The notes beneath the pieces are model-generated. The model had not been told where the DNA came from and did not search any database. It saw only the letters and a program-made list of their open reading frames with translations. The position numbers and the translations under genes were made by a program. From Larix kaempferi (lineage: Eukaryota > Streptophyta > Pinopsida > Pinales > Pinaceae): a stretch of DNA of 64,000 nt. The stretch spans positions 13,250,001-13,314,000 of the forward strand of contig BSBM01000602.1 of assembly GCA_027924585.1 (NCBI GenBank), read 5' to 3'. Every line of letters begins with the position of its first letter. Position 1 is the stretch's first letter. Of the stretch, positions 35,249-45,824 are shown piece after piece.

Positions 35249-38200
35249 TCATTCATCTGGCCAATGGGTTATAGGAATGCAAGTCTCCATAATACGATCA
35301 TGGTCAGCTGCTGTCATCTTCCATCTCTTTGGATCACCTCTCTTCACCTTGATTTCTGTTAGAGGTATTCGAGCTACAACCACCAAATGACTGTATTGAC
35401 ATGATATATATCCAGGCATAAAATCTCTGTAAATAATGTGAACACCCTGTTTTCCACTTTTTCAAAAAAGTGTCCCATTAGAACCATGTCTCCAACCTGG
35501 TATGTGAAGTCCCCATCTTGGTAGGGTTGCACCAATCTACTCTTTATTTGCGTGCACTGCATCAAATACTATGCAACATTTTCTTGGTTGTGGAGGGGTG
35601 CAATGACAACGAATACATCACCTACAAGATACATTACAAATATTATTCAAATGTCCTACGTGCAAATTTCTACAATATTTGTATATGTGTAAGATATAAT
35701 GAACTAATTAACTTAATGAAGACTCTTGTACCTTCCCTAACCATATCGAAAACTCGATCATAACCTAATGAGACCATTCCCTCTTCAGTGTGCATCTCTT
35801 GCCATGTTGGAATTGGATGTGGGCCCTTTGGATTAAGAGATACATAGTTCCATGGTTTTACATATAAATCATTTTCATAGTGATCAAGCCCGCATCCATT
35901 TGCGTCAATGCAAAAAACGCAAAAGCAGGCATACTTCCTCGTTTCAATGGAAAATATGTCCCCCATATCTTTACTTCGAACAGAATGCAATTCCCTTGTA
36001 CCAGGGATGGTGTCACAATACCATGGCATGGATCTATTAACATCTCCAAGGGAAACATCCCAGAAGAACCTGCATGGAATTCAGTTTGTCATATATAAAT
36101 TCCTATCGAGTACATGTGTTCTTTTGGAAATGTTGATATTGAATGTTATTAGCTTATTAATTGAGTTTGGAGTTTATTACCTGCACACCGGCCTTGCTTG
36201 TTCGTGACCCTAATGTCCCAAATGATGTGTGCACCAATCAACTACTTTAGTGGAGCATTTGAGTCGGGTTGCACCATGACTCATCTGGTACCTCCGAAGT
36301 GCTCGTTTCACACATGCACCTGCGCCATCATGTTCACCCTTCCCATGCCCTGTCTCAAAAAAGCTCCAGGTGTGTCAGATTCCTGTCTGTTTGTGCAGGC
36401 GACTCAACCAATAAAATGAGCATGCCGACTTGAATTGCCCTGCACACCCATCTGACCGAATCCAATGTTCAGTAAATGATACACCTCTCTGCCTGAATGA
36501 ATCATAAATCAACCCAAAGCAGTGTTGAACGAACAATGTGTCATGCTGACGATCATCACTAACATAAAAATGGTACTCCTTGATCACTTCATGTGACTAG
36601 GGAGTGCTATCCCTACCATCAATGTTTTCCTGAGCATGTCTGTACAATACATGTATGAAGATAGACACCTGGTCGGAGTGATAGTACTCGCTCTATATCT
36701 CTCTCTGAGGAGCAAAGGTGTAGTTCTCCGCAAAGTCTACCACTGATAAGATTGTGCCCGGCTCAAATACCTCATGGGAATGTTTGAATTCTGAAGCTTG
36801 CCACCTGGACCTATGGGAGTGCTTTATGTATTTATAAATCTGAATTTGAAACTTCTCCATGAAATCTGAAATAGCAATCTCATCATCAAGCAAGTTAGTC
36901 CTCTTGGATGGCATAGATAAAGAAGGTGTTGGATTCATGGTGACATACTCGTACTTCTTCCACCTAACGGTGATATCTGACAATCCATGGTGTGTTGGAT
37001 TGATAGGAAAGTTCCTATGGAGTAATGTCAAATCACTACATTCATGGAATTTTCTCCCACCTACACACCTCTTATTGAAAAACATGTGTTCAGGATTCCT
37101 GTTGCATAGTATCATACAAATAAAATCTCGCACTGCGTGAGGAGCTAGTACACCATTCTAGTGCCTTTTGCAAAAATCCAAAAATGTGTCATAGTATAGT
37201 TGAAATTCAATGTGGTACTGACAGCAGCAAGTGTCGCGAATCATATTCGGCCTAATATACCACGGTTTCAATTTGTTGAACATGCTAAATGATATTTGAA
37301 CACTAGGATTGGTTTCTTGGAATTCCTCGTAAAGTGAAACTCCCGTCATCTCCATCACATGCTTACAGTGCTCCTGATAAATTCCTCTGGCTAAATGTTG
37401 TCGTAGGACATGCTTTCGATCTGGAATAGCACGAGAATGACTATCCCAAAACTCTATCACCTTCTCTCTAATGCCCGCTGCCATCCCATCTCGATAGGGT
37501 TCCCTACAAATAAGAGCCCAACAAGCAGCTTCATCACTTTCATCTATTCGGACCCTGAATTTAGTATATTTGAGCAATGTTCATTTTGAAACATTGAGCA
37601 ATGATGCCATTGTTGATACCATTCGATTTCTTGAGGTGCTTTCTGCCACAACATCTGTTGTAATTGCCTTATGAGCAGCTCAGGTATCATTGTTTCTTGA
37701 TTTTCCAAATGAAGATAATGTAGTTCTTACATTTTCTATTGCATTCTCGCATGTCTTTTTTGTTTTAACATCTTGAAAACCCAACAAATTTGTGGCACAT
37801 TTCAATTTTTTGTGTTTTATCAACCCATGTAGGATTTGAGCTTGTGCCATCGTTGAATGTTGTTCAAAATATGACTTGATTATGTTATTTACATGCTCTC
37901 TAACTCTTCGACCAGGGATCGAGTTCCCAATCTCTTCTTGTGTAGAAACAACTGCACAATCCTCTAGAAAATTTCCACCCTTTCCAACCCCACTACAACT
38001 CCCGATTATATTTTCAATGTGAGAGGGAAAGGTGTCATGTGATGTCTGATCAGGATCATGAGGGGGCACAGGGTCATGTGATTCTTGATCACCATGATGT
38101 GATTTCTGACCATAATCTCTCCCTGCATAACATGTAAATTAACAAACTGAAAATTGGTTACTTGATAGTTGTGCATTGAACTTTAAAATTGCTAGTAACT

Positions 38201-38374
38201 TGAAATTTGATGTGGAAATTGAAAAATTGAAAATTGCATGTGAATTGAATTTTTCAACTAATACATTTAGCTTGAGAATTGTTCTAAGTAAAAATCGAAA
38301 TTGCTAGTAACTTGAAATTTGAAATTGCTCTTGAGTAACTTGAAATTTGAAATTGCTCAAATGATACGAACCGT

Positions 38375-38770
38375 TACACCAAAACCCTGGGGTGTTAGTG
38401 AAATGGCGCGGAAGTAATCGACAACAGTTCAACTGAAAATAGATATGGACCCCAGGTATTTTCGGCTTCCTAAAAGTTCAGGTGTTTCACTCAGCCACCA
38501 ATGTTGTCTGACGGCTTGCGTATTGGGGCAGTACCCCTCACTCCATGGCTTAGGTAGAACTGATAACCGCTTGGTCACAAACGACAGCACTTGGTTTACC
38601 TCACGGGGAAAAACTAGTCAATCAGGTAGGGGTTGTTTCCCTTTTTGCTGGTAGGTCCTCTCAATGCGCCAGCTACTCTGGGGTTCCTGTGGTACTCCTC
38701 ACAATGAGTTTTAGGGCTTAAGCCCAAGTACTTCCCATAGTTAAGCGAACAGGGATTATTCCCAGATCTG
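38375..38770. other. GC-richer insert in gene B intron 1
   Basis: A block of about 400 bp with balanced base composition (from CCGTTACACCAAAACCC to GGGATTATTCCCAGATC) sits abruptly in very AT-rich intron. Both sides carry GAAATTGCTAGTAACTTG-like repeats. It looks like an inserted fragment of another element, but I cannot identify it. Confidence 0.5.
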
Positions 38771-38920
38771 AACTTGTAATAGATGCTTGTAATTGCTAAC
38801 TTAATTAAACTTGAGAATTGTTCTAAAAGTAAAGTTTGAAATTCCTAGTAAAATTTGAAATTGCTTGTCACTTGAAATTGGTAGTAACTTGTACATTTAA
38901 CTTTAAAATTGCTAGTAACT

Positions 38921-40304
38921 TGAAAATCAACTATATATATTTAAGTCAAGATAATTATTAATAACTTGATAAAAATTATTGTGGGCATACAAATTAATAT
39001 CATTTACAATCATCACATTATATAACTGTAGGCAAATTTTCTTTATGCAATTTATGTCCATTTTACTTTTACATTACAAGAAAAATGTTATTTTAACTTT
39101 ATGGTATAATTTATAAATAAATAAATATTTAAAATACAAGTTGCAAAACACCATGCAAAGAATAAATGATTACAACACTTCTACCCTAGAATTTCAAGGA
39201 CAACATCATGCATCCCATATTGTATATACATGAAATAAAAATTTAAGATTGATTTTCTACCCATGATAACATACCTATTATACTCTAAATGTGGGGAAAA
39301 AACATTGATTTAGAGATGAATACGATATTTAATTAAAAGCATTACATAGTGATATGATTGAGGATAAATTCATAATTTTTAATGCAAACTAACATTTTCA
39401 TTAGTTGATGATTTTGCAATTTCAACAATAGACAATTAAATAGAAATTGTAATTTTATCATAAATTGCCAATTAAGGATTTTTTATCAATAATGCTTCAC
39501 ATATCAATGCAAGGTTGCAAACATTGCAAATTTAATTATTTTCAATTTGCCCTAACAAAATATATGATTCTAATCATTAATCTTATCATGGTGATATGTC
39601 ATGTTAAATACAAGTTGTACATTTAACTTTAAAATTGCTAGTAACTTGAAATTTGTTGTACATGTAAATTAACAAATTGAAAATTGCTAGTGACTTGAGA
39701 AAAATGTACAAGTATTGAAAATACATTAAAACAAGAAAATTTTTTATACAACTTAATTTCAAAACAATTAAATATGTACATGCAACTTGAAATTGTACAT
39801 TTAGTTTGATAATTACTAGTAAAGTTTGAAAATCAAGTATATATATTTAACTCAAGATAATTATTAATAACTTGATAAAATTTATTGTGGGCATAAAAAT
39901 TAATATCATTTATAATCATCACATTACATAATTGTGGGCAAATTTTATTTATGCAATTTATGTCCATTTTACTTAAATACATTACAAGAAAAATGTTATT
40001 TTAACTTTATGGTATAAAATAAACAAATAAATATTTAAAACACAAGTAGCCAATCACCAAAAAGAATAAATGATTACAACACTTCTATCCTAGAATTTCA
40101 ATAGTTGATGATTTTGCAATTTCAACAATAAGAAATTATGGAAATTGTAATTTTTATCATAAGTTGCAAATTAAGGATTTTTTTATCTATAATGTTTCAC
40201 ATATCAATGCAAGGTTGCAAACATTGCAAATAATTACTTCTAATTTGTCCTAACAAAACATATGATTCTAATCATTAATTTTATCATGGTGAAATGTCAT
40301 GTTA
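38921..40304. repeat. Large imperfect duplication in gene B intron 1
   Basis: A block from 38921 to about 39606 recurs from 39827 to about 40304. It includes TTATTGTGGGCATA, TGCAATTTATGTCCATTTTA, AGTTGATGATTTTGCAATTT and TATGATTCTAATCATTAAT in the same order. The second copy lacks about 200 bp in the middle (counterpart of about 39198-39402). Confidence 0.88.
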
Positions 40305-41808
40305 TATGTAAATAAAAGTACATGTGATTGATGGAATTTTTTTAATGTAAACATTATAATTAAATAGCTCTTTGAACATTCATTTGTATTCAAATATTCA
40401 TTACTATGAAAATATTGCCAACCACCATAACTATGAAAATATTCATTCATTTGTTTTCAAATTGAATAAATTCTAACTAATACATAACTATCACAACATG
40501 TTCATTTCAAAATATTCATTCATTTGTTTTGAAATTGAATTTTCTAACAAAACAAGAATTGAAATTATATTTAACTTGAAATTGTTAGTAACTTAAAAAA
40601 TTGCAATTAGTTAAATATATACAATTTAACTTGAAAACAATGTCCAAGTGTATATTTAATTTGAAAATTATTCTAATAACATTGAAAATTGTTAGTAAAG
40701 TTTATAAATTTGAAAATAGTAAATATGTACATACATTTTAACTTGAAAATAGAATCTACTTGCATACAAATTTCATTTGAAAATTATTGGACAATAAAAT
40801 TGAAATTTGTTAGCAACTTTGAAATAATTTGAAAATTGTTAAAGCAACTTTGAAGCATAATTTGAAAATTGTTAGCAACTTTGAAGTAATTTGAAAATAT
40901 TTAAAAATATGTTCATATCTTAACATGAAAGTAGAATCTAAATTTACATGTTTCATTTCATTGGAAAATTGTTCTAATTTAACATTTGTTTAGAGCCACT
41001 TGAAAATTGTTCATTTAACATAAAAATTGTTGCAAACTTTAAAATTTAAATAACAAATTGATGAAATAAATAAGAATATCATTACAAATAAATATGAAAC
41101 AAATTAAATTATAAAATTTACTTAAATTTATTGAAAAATTGTTACTAATGTTGTAAATTATGTAGCATGATATTTAAATTATGATAGCATGTAATTCAAT
41201 AATTTACCTTGGTTGTGTTCCATTGGAATTTGTTGCACCAAATGTGCATCTTCTTCTTCTCTCAACCTTACTCTTTGTTGTCTCATTCATTCTCTACTCT
41301 TCTCACGTTCTTCAGTGGCATTTTGTTGTCTAGCATGTTTTCTTTGTCTTTTTATTTTATTCCCCATCAATCTACAATGAAAACAAATATTTTTTTTTTT
41401 TAAATGTTATAACAAACAACAATATGTTAGTATGAAATCTTAAAATATGCCTACAAAGAAATCTTACATGAATCAATTTACAATGAAAATAAACAATTTT
41501 TTTTTTCAAATTGTTATAACAAACAACAAAATGTTAGTATGAAATATTGAATTATGCCTACGAAGAAATCTTACATGTCTAATGAGATCTAATTTAGCAA
41601 TATGCAAATTACAAATCTCTAATTCAACAAGCTCAAATTGTCAAAACTCTAATGGAGAAAAAATAACAATGAGGTAAATTGTTGTTTGCTGGTTATATAG
41701 ATGTTCGTTCATGTTTTTATGAGGGAAGGGTAGTTGGAAACATTAATTGTTGCCAACTCCTTTTGCGGTTTTGCTCCGGTGTTTATAGATTTTTTTTACA
41801 CACAGAAA

Positions 41809-41955
41809 CCCTCGATCGAGCCATTTTGACAGACCCTCGATCGAGCAATACCTCGATCAAGGGTTTAACAACACCTCGATCGAGGTATTGTTAAACCCTC
41901 AATCGAGGGTCTGTTAAGCCCTCGATCGAGGTATTTAAAAATGCTCGATCGAGGG
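41809..41955. repeat. CTCGATCGAG palindrome array, right
   Basis: Seven copies of the same palindrome as at 24973-25312 lie upstream of exon 1 of gene B and 829 bp from the right end. Phrases such as CTCGATCGAGGGTTTAAAAA on the left and the reverse complement of TTTAAAAATGCTCGATCGAG here show that the two arrays are inverted copies. Confidence 0.92.
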
Positions 41956-42065
41956 CTTAAAAACAGGTTGATAGCCCTTTTCCCTGCAGAATGGTTTTTT
42001 GTCCGCCTTCCACATAGTTAAACCATGTCATTAAATGCTCATTAATGAGAGGACTTGATACCATT

Positions 42066-42083
42066 GGATTCGTCTACGAATCC
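42066..42083. repeat. Short perfect hairpin
   Basis: GGATTCGTCTACGAATCC: two 8-nt arms with a 2-nt loop, between the right palindrome array and the right end of the element. Possibly a further protein-binding site. Confidence 0.7.
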
Positions 42084-42749
42084 TCTATCCAGATAGATAA
42101 AATTTATGAATTTTTATTTTCATATGTCTTTTGTTTTTAAATTTCTACTAAAAGTTGCTCTAAAAAACCATGCCGACAACTTCAATTGAGCTCAAAGATA
42201 AATCCACAAAATTCAAAATACACATCCAAAAAATTTGAAAAAATACACAAGCCCTAGATAAACGCATCATCTTCAAAAGGGTATTTTTATTTTTTCAAAT
42301 TATGTAAAAAATTAAAATATTTGGTGCACGAACACACATGTGTGCAAAATGCAATTGAAATATTCATTGGTCATTTTAGAAAAATAATAATAAATATATT
42401 TTTTTGAGAAAAATTAAAAGAAAAATATGTAAGCCCTAGTGCATTCTGTCTAGATCATGTTCACATATTTCATTTTTTAAAATTATTACTTTAACATTAA
42501 ATTATCGTGCACGAACACAAACTACTTGTTAATTGCTCTTCAAATTTTTAAGTACACATGTTTCATTAAATGAAAATTCGACACGATAAATGACATTGGA
42601 ATATTTCAAAAAAAATATCATTGGAAAGCCAACATAATTCTCTACATTTTGTTTTTCAACCGCATGTCAAAATTCATTTGGCAAATATGAGTTTCAACGG
42701 CTTCAATTTGATACATGGATAAAATTTCTGTTTTTCACCGTCATATTTG

Positions 42750-42784
42750 GCCAAAAAGAGTTACCCATCTTCATGGAATCACCC
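42750..42784 (-). repeat. Right terminal inverted repeat
   Basis: On the minus strand it reads GGGTGATTCCATGAAGATGG and ends TTTTTGGC, matching the left end at 27 of 35 positions with no gap. Confidence 0.8.
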
Positions 42785-42788
42785 TAAT
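42785..42788. other. Target-site duplication TAAT, right
   Basis: Second copy of the TAAT at 24905-24908, followed by GTTAATTTCGATATTT, which continues the AT-array unit seen left of the element. Confidence 0.8.
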
Positions 42789-42820
42789 GTTAATTTCGAT
42801 ATTTTAAATTTATAAAACTT

Positions 42821-42930
42821 AAATTTTTAAAACTATTTCTTAAAACTTTTTTTAATGAAACGTACTCAATAAATATTAACATTAGTATTAAAGTGCAATA
42901 TTTTAAAAATGTTAAAGCCATATTAAAAAC
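42821..42930. repeat. Flanking box, right copy
   Basis: Same orientation and about the same length as 23931-24038. It lies 36 bp beyond the transposon's right end and leads into the GTCAACC array. Confidence 0.8.
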
Positions 42931-43061
42931 TAATCAAACCATGCCCAACCATGAATGCTCAATAATATGACTATGATTGATTAATATGATGTAACATTAT
43001 TTTAATATGGCCATGCTTGATTAAATATTAACAATAATATTGGTACTTATCATTATAAGTC

Positions 43062-45533
43062 AACCAAAAGTTAACAAAATGTAGACCATGGTCAACAAAA
43101 GTCAATTGTGGTCAACCAACGTCAACCATGGACAACCATGGTTAATCATGGTAAAAAAGTTAACATTGGTCAACCATGGTCTACCTTGCTCAAACATAGT
43201 CAACCATAATCAACCAAAGTCAGACAGAAGTCAGCCACGGTCAAACAAAGTCAACCATGGCCAACCACAGTCAACCAAAATCAACCACATTATGGTTAAT
43301 AAAAAAGTCAATGAATCTCAACTAAAGTCAACCTTGGGAAGTTAAAGTCAACCATGGTAAACCAGAAGTCAACTATGGTCAAATAAAAAAGTCAACCATG
43401 GTCAACTAAAGTTAACCATGTTCAACCAAATTCAGCTATGGTCAACCAAAGTCAACCATGGTCGACCATAGTCACCTAAAATCAACCAAAAGTCAACCAT
43501 GGTTAACCATGGTCAACCAAAGTCAACCATGGTCAACCAAAACTCAGCCATGGTCAAACCATGTCAAGCCTGGTCAATCATGGTCAACAAAAAATAAACC
43601 AAATTCAACCATGGTCATCTAATGTCAACCATGGTTAAGCAAAAGTCAGCCATAGTAAACCAAAGTTAACCAATTTCAACCATGGTCAACCAAATTCAAC
43701 TATGGTCAACCAAATTCAACCATGGTAAGTCATAGTCAAATATGGTCAACCAAAGTCAACCATTGTCAACCATGGTCAACCAAAGTCAACCATTGTCAAC
43801 CAAATTCAGCAATGGGAGACCAAAGTCAACCATAATCAACAAAAATTTAACCAAAGTCAACTATAGTTAGCCATAGTCAGTCATGATTAACCATGGTCAA
43901 CCAAATTCAACTATGGTTAACCAAAAGTCAACCATGTTCAAACAAAGTCAAGCATGGTCAATCATGGTCAACCATTGTCAACAAAAAAAACAAAGTAAAC
44001 CAAATTTAACCATGGTCAACCAAATTCCAACCAATATCAACCATGGTCAGCTAATGTCAACCATGGTTAAGAAAAAGTCAACCAAAACGTCAACCATGGT
44101 CAACCAAAGTCATCCATAGTAAACCAGAGTCAACCATGGTCAACCAAAGTCAACTATAGTCAAATAAAGTCAACCATGGTCAGTCATAGTCAAACATGGT
44201 CAGCCATGGTCAACCAAATTCAACCATGGTCAACAAGAATTCAACTATGGTCAAACAAAAAGTCAACCATGCTCAAACAAAAAGTCAAACATGGTCAACC
44301 AAAGTAAACCATGGTCAACTAAAGTCACCCATGGTCAACCAAATTCAACCAAATTTAATTATGGTTAATCAAAGTAAGCCAAGGTCAAGCATATTCAACA
44401 AAAATCAACCAAGAATCAACCAAAGTCAACCATAGTCAACCAAAAGTCAACCATGGTCAAACAAATTCAAGGTTGGTCAACCATGAGTAACCAAAAATAA
44501 ACCAAATTCAGCCATGGTCAACCACAATCCAACCAATGTCAATCATGGTCAGCTAATTTCAACCATGGTTAAGCAAAAGTAAACCAAAAAGTAAACCATG
44601 GTCAACTAAAGTCAGCGATAGTAAACCAAAGTCGACCACAGTCAACCAAAGTCAACTATGTTCAATCAAATTCATAGTCAAACATGGTCAACCATGGTTA
44701 ACCAAAGTCAACCATATTCAACCATGGTTAACATTATTCAACTAAAGTCAACCATATTCAACCAAATGCAACAACAGTCATACAATAGTGGAATTATAAC
44801 CAACCAAATGGTTTTAAATTCAACCCTTGTGTCACCCATGATCATGCGAATAAGTCAATCATATGATATTAAAATTAACTGAAGTCAACCATCATCAAAC
44901 ATGGGAAACTATAGTCAACCATGGCCAACCATAGTCAACCATGGGAAACTATAGTGAGTCATGGTCAACCATAGTCAACCATGGTCAAGCATCGTCGACC
45001 ATTGGAAACCATAATCAACTGTGGCTAACCATGGTCAACGAAAGTCAACCATGGTCTACTTAGGGCAACCATGGTAAACCATGGTCAGCCAAAGTCAACC
45101 ATGGTCAACAAAAGTCAACCATAGTCACCCATGGTCAACCATGTTCACCCATGTTCAACCAAAGTCAACAATGGTCTACCATGTTAAACAATGGTCAAGA
45201 AAAGTTAAGTATGGTCAAACATGGTCAAACATCGTCAACCATGGTCAACCATAATCATGCATAGTCAACCAAAGACAACTTGGATAAACCATGGTAAATC
45301 ATAGTGAATGATGGTCAACCAAATTCAACCATTTTCAACCATGAACATCCAAATTCAACCATTGTCAAACATAGTCATCCATAATCAACTGGGGTCAACC
45401 ATAGTCAACCATGGTCAAACATTGTTAACCGTTATCAACCATAGTAAACCATGGTTATCCATGGTCAACCATGGTCAATTAGAGTCGGCCATGCTGACCA
45501 TGGTCAACCAAAGTCAACCATAGTCAACCATGG
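43062..45533. repeat. 10-bp periodic GTCAACCATG satellite
   Basis: About 2.5 kb built of a 10-bp unit, GTCAACCATG alternating with GTCAACCAAA, so that CCATGG palindromes recur every 10 or 20 bp. Units vary by single bases and small indels and thin out between 44760 and 44880. Frames such as the one at 43883-44119 (MVN/NHGQP repeats) only mirror the repeat. The array ends abruptly at the left end of the second DNA transposon. Confidence 0.95.
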
Positions 45534-45824
45534 TTAAGGGTACTTGCACGAAGCTGTTACCCAAGAAAGCCGCAACAGCAGCATGTGAACGGAAAAAAAA
45601 AGCGATGCACACATGCTTCCAAATGTGCGCATGCGTTGTGGCTTTGGAAATCCCGAACGTCCACGTGGTTGATCCCAAGCGGACAAAAGGCACGCGCACA
45701 TGCCCCTATTTTTCAATAAAAAAAAATAGAGCTCACAGGTTTGTCATTTTCAACAAACCCGCGAGCGCACGGTGCCCAAACAAGCCCCCGCGAATGCATC
45801 CTTGAGCACCCAAAGGCCTCCTCA

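Larger units (their letters stand above)
35249..41367 (-). pseudogene. Transposon gene B, DDE-type transposase, four exons, degraded
   Basis: Exons on the minus strand with GT-AG borders and matching phases: 41208-41367, 36181-38122, 35732-36069 and 35249-35582, about 924 codons. Exon 1 is basic and Arg/Gln-rich (KRQRKHARQQNATEERE). Exon 2 holds a DDE-like core: VVDFAENYTF (about 512), SDGCAGQFKS (about 609) and FFETGHGKGEHDGAGACVKR (about 640). This resembles uncharacterised eukaryotic transposases with SDG..QFK and HGKG.DG.G motifs. Exon 3 adds WYCDTIPGTRELHS and a Cys pair; exon 4 ends ...THWPDE. The enzyme would cut and join the element's ends. I count nine in-frame stops, five TAG and four TGA, plus a one-base frameshift in exon 4 near a T-run. 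The superfamily is unresolved. Confidence 0.8.
24909..42784. mobile_element. 17.9-kb TIR DNA transposon with two convergent genes
   Basis: Boundaries rest on three observations. The termini are imperfect inverted repeats that align without gaps (27 of the first 35 positions by eye). They are flanked by TAAT on both sides. The flanks rejoin to a unit of the AT-rich array. Inside, arrays of the palindrome CTCGATCGAG lie near both ends. A plus-strand gene (A, 25445-31989) and a minus-strand transposase gene (B, 35249-41367) converge on an AT-rich middle. Both genes carry premature stops, so this copy is probably inactive. A 4-bp target duplication with a DDE transposase is known from Sola-type elements, among others, but I cannot assign a superfamily with confidence. 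Confidence 0.8.

Noticed and set aside
42030-42085. Right end of the large transposon at the GGATTCGTCTACGAATCC hairpin
   Set aside because: The better match to the left end, with flanking TAAT, is at 42750-42788, and it restores the array unit.
24909-42784. A CACTA (En/Spm) element because of subterminal repeats and two genes
   Set aside because: The ends do not begin CACTA, the duplication is 4 bp and not 3, and the transposase lacks recognisable TNP2-type sequence.
23931-42930. The two 110-bp boxes as LTRs of a giant retrotransposon
   Set aside because: They lack TG...CA ends, primer site and polypurine tract, and the inverted ends and TAAT duplication of the transposon lie between them.
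43088-45523. Several frames with MVNHGQP-type repeats
   Set aside because: They mirror the 10-bp GTCAACCATG satellite; no non-repetitive protein segment is present.
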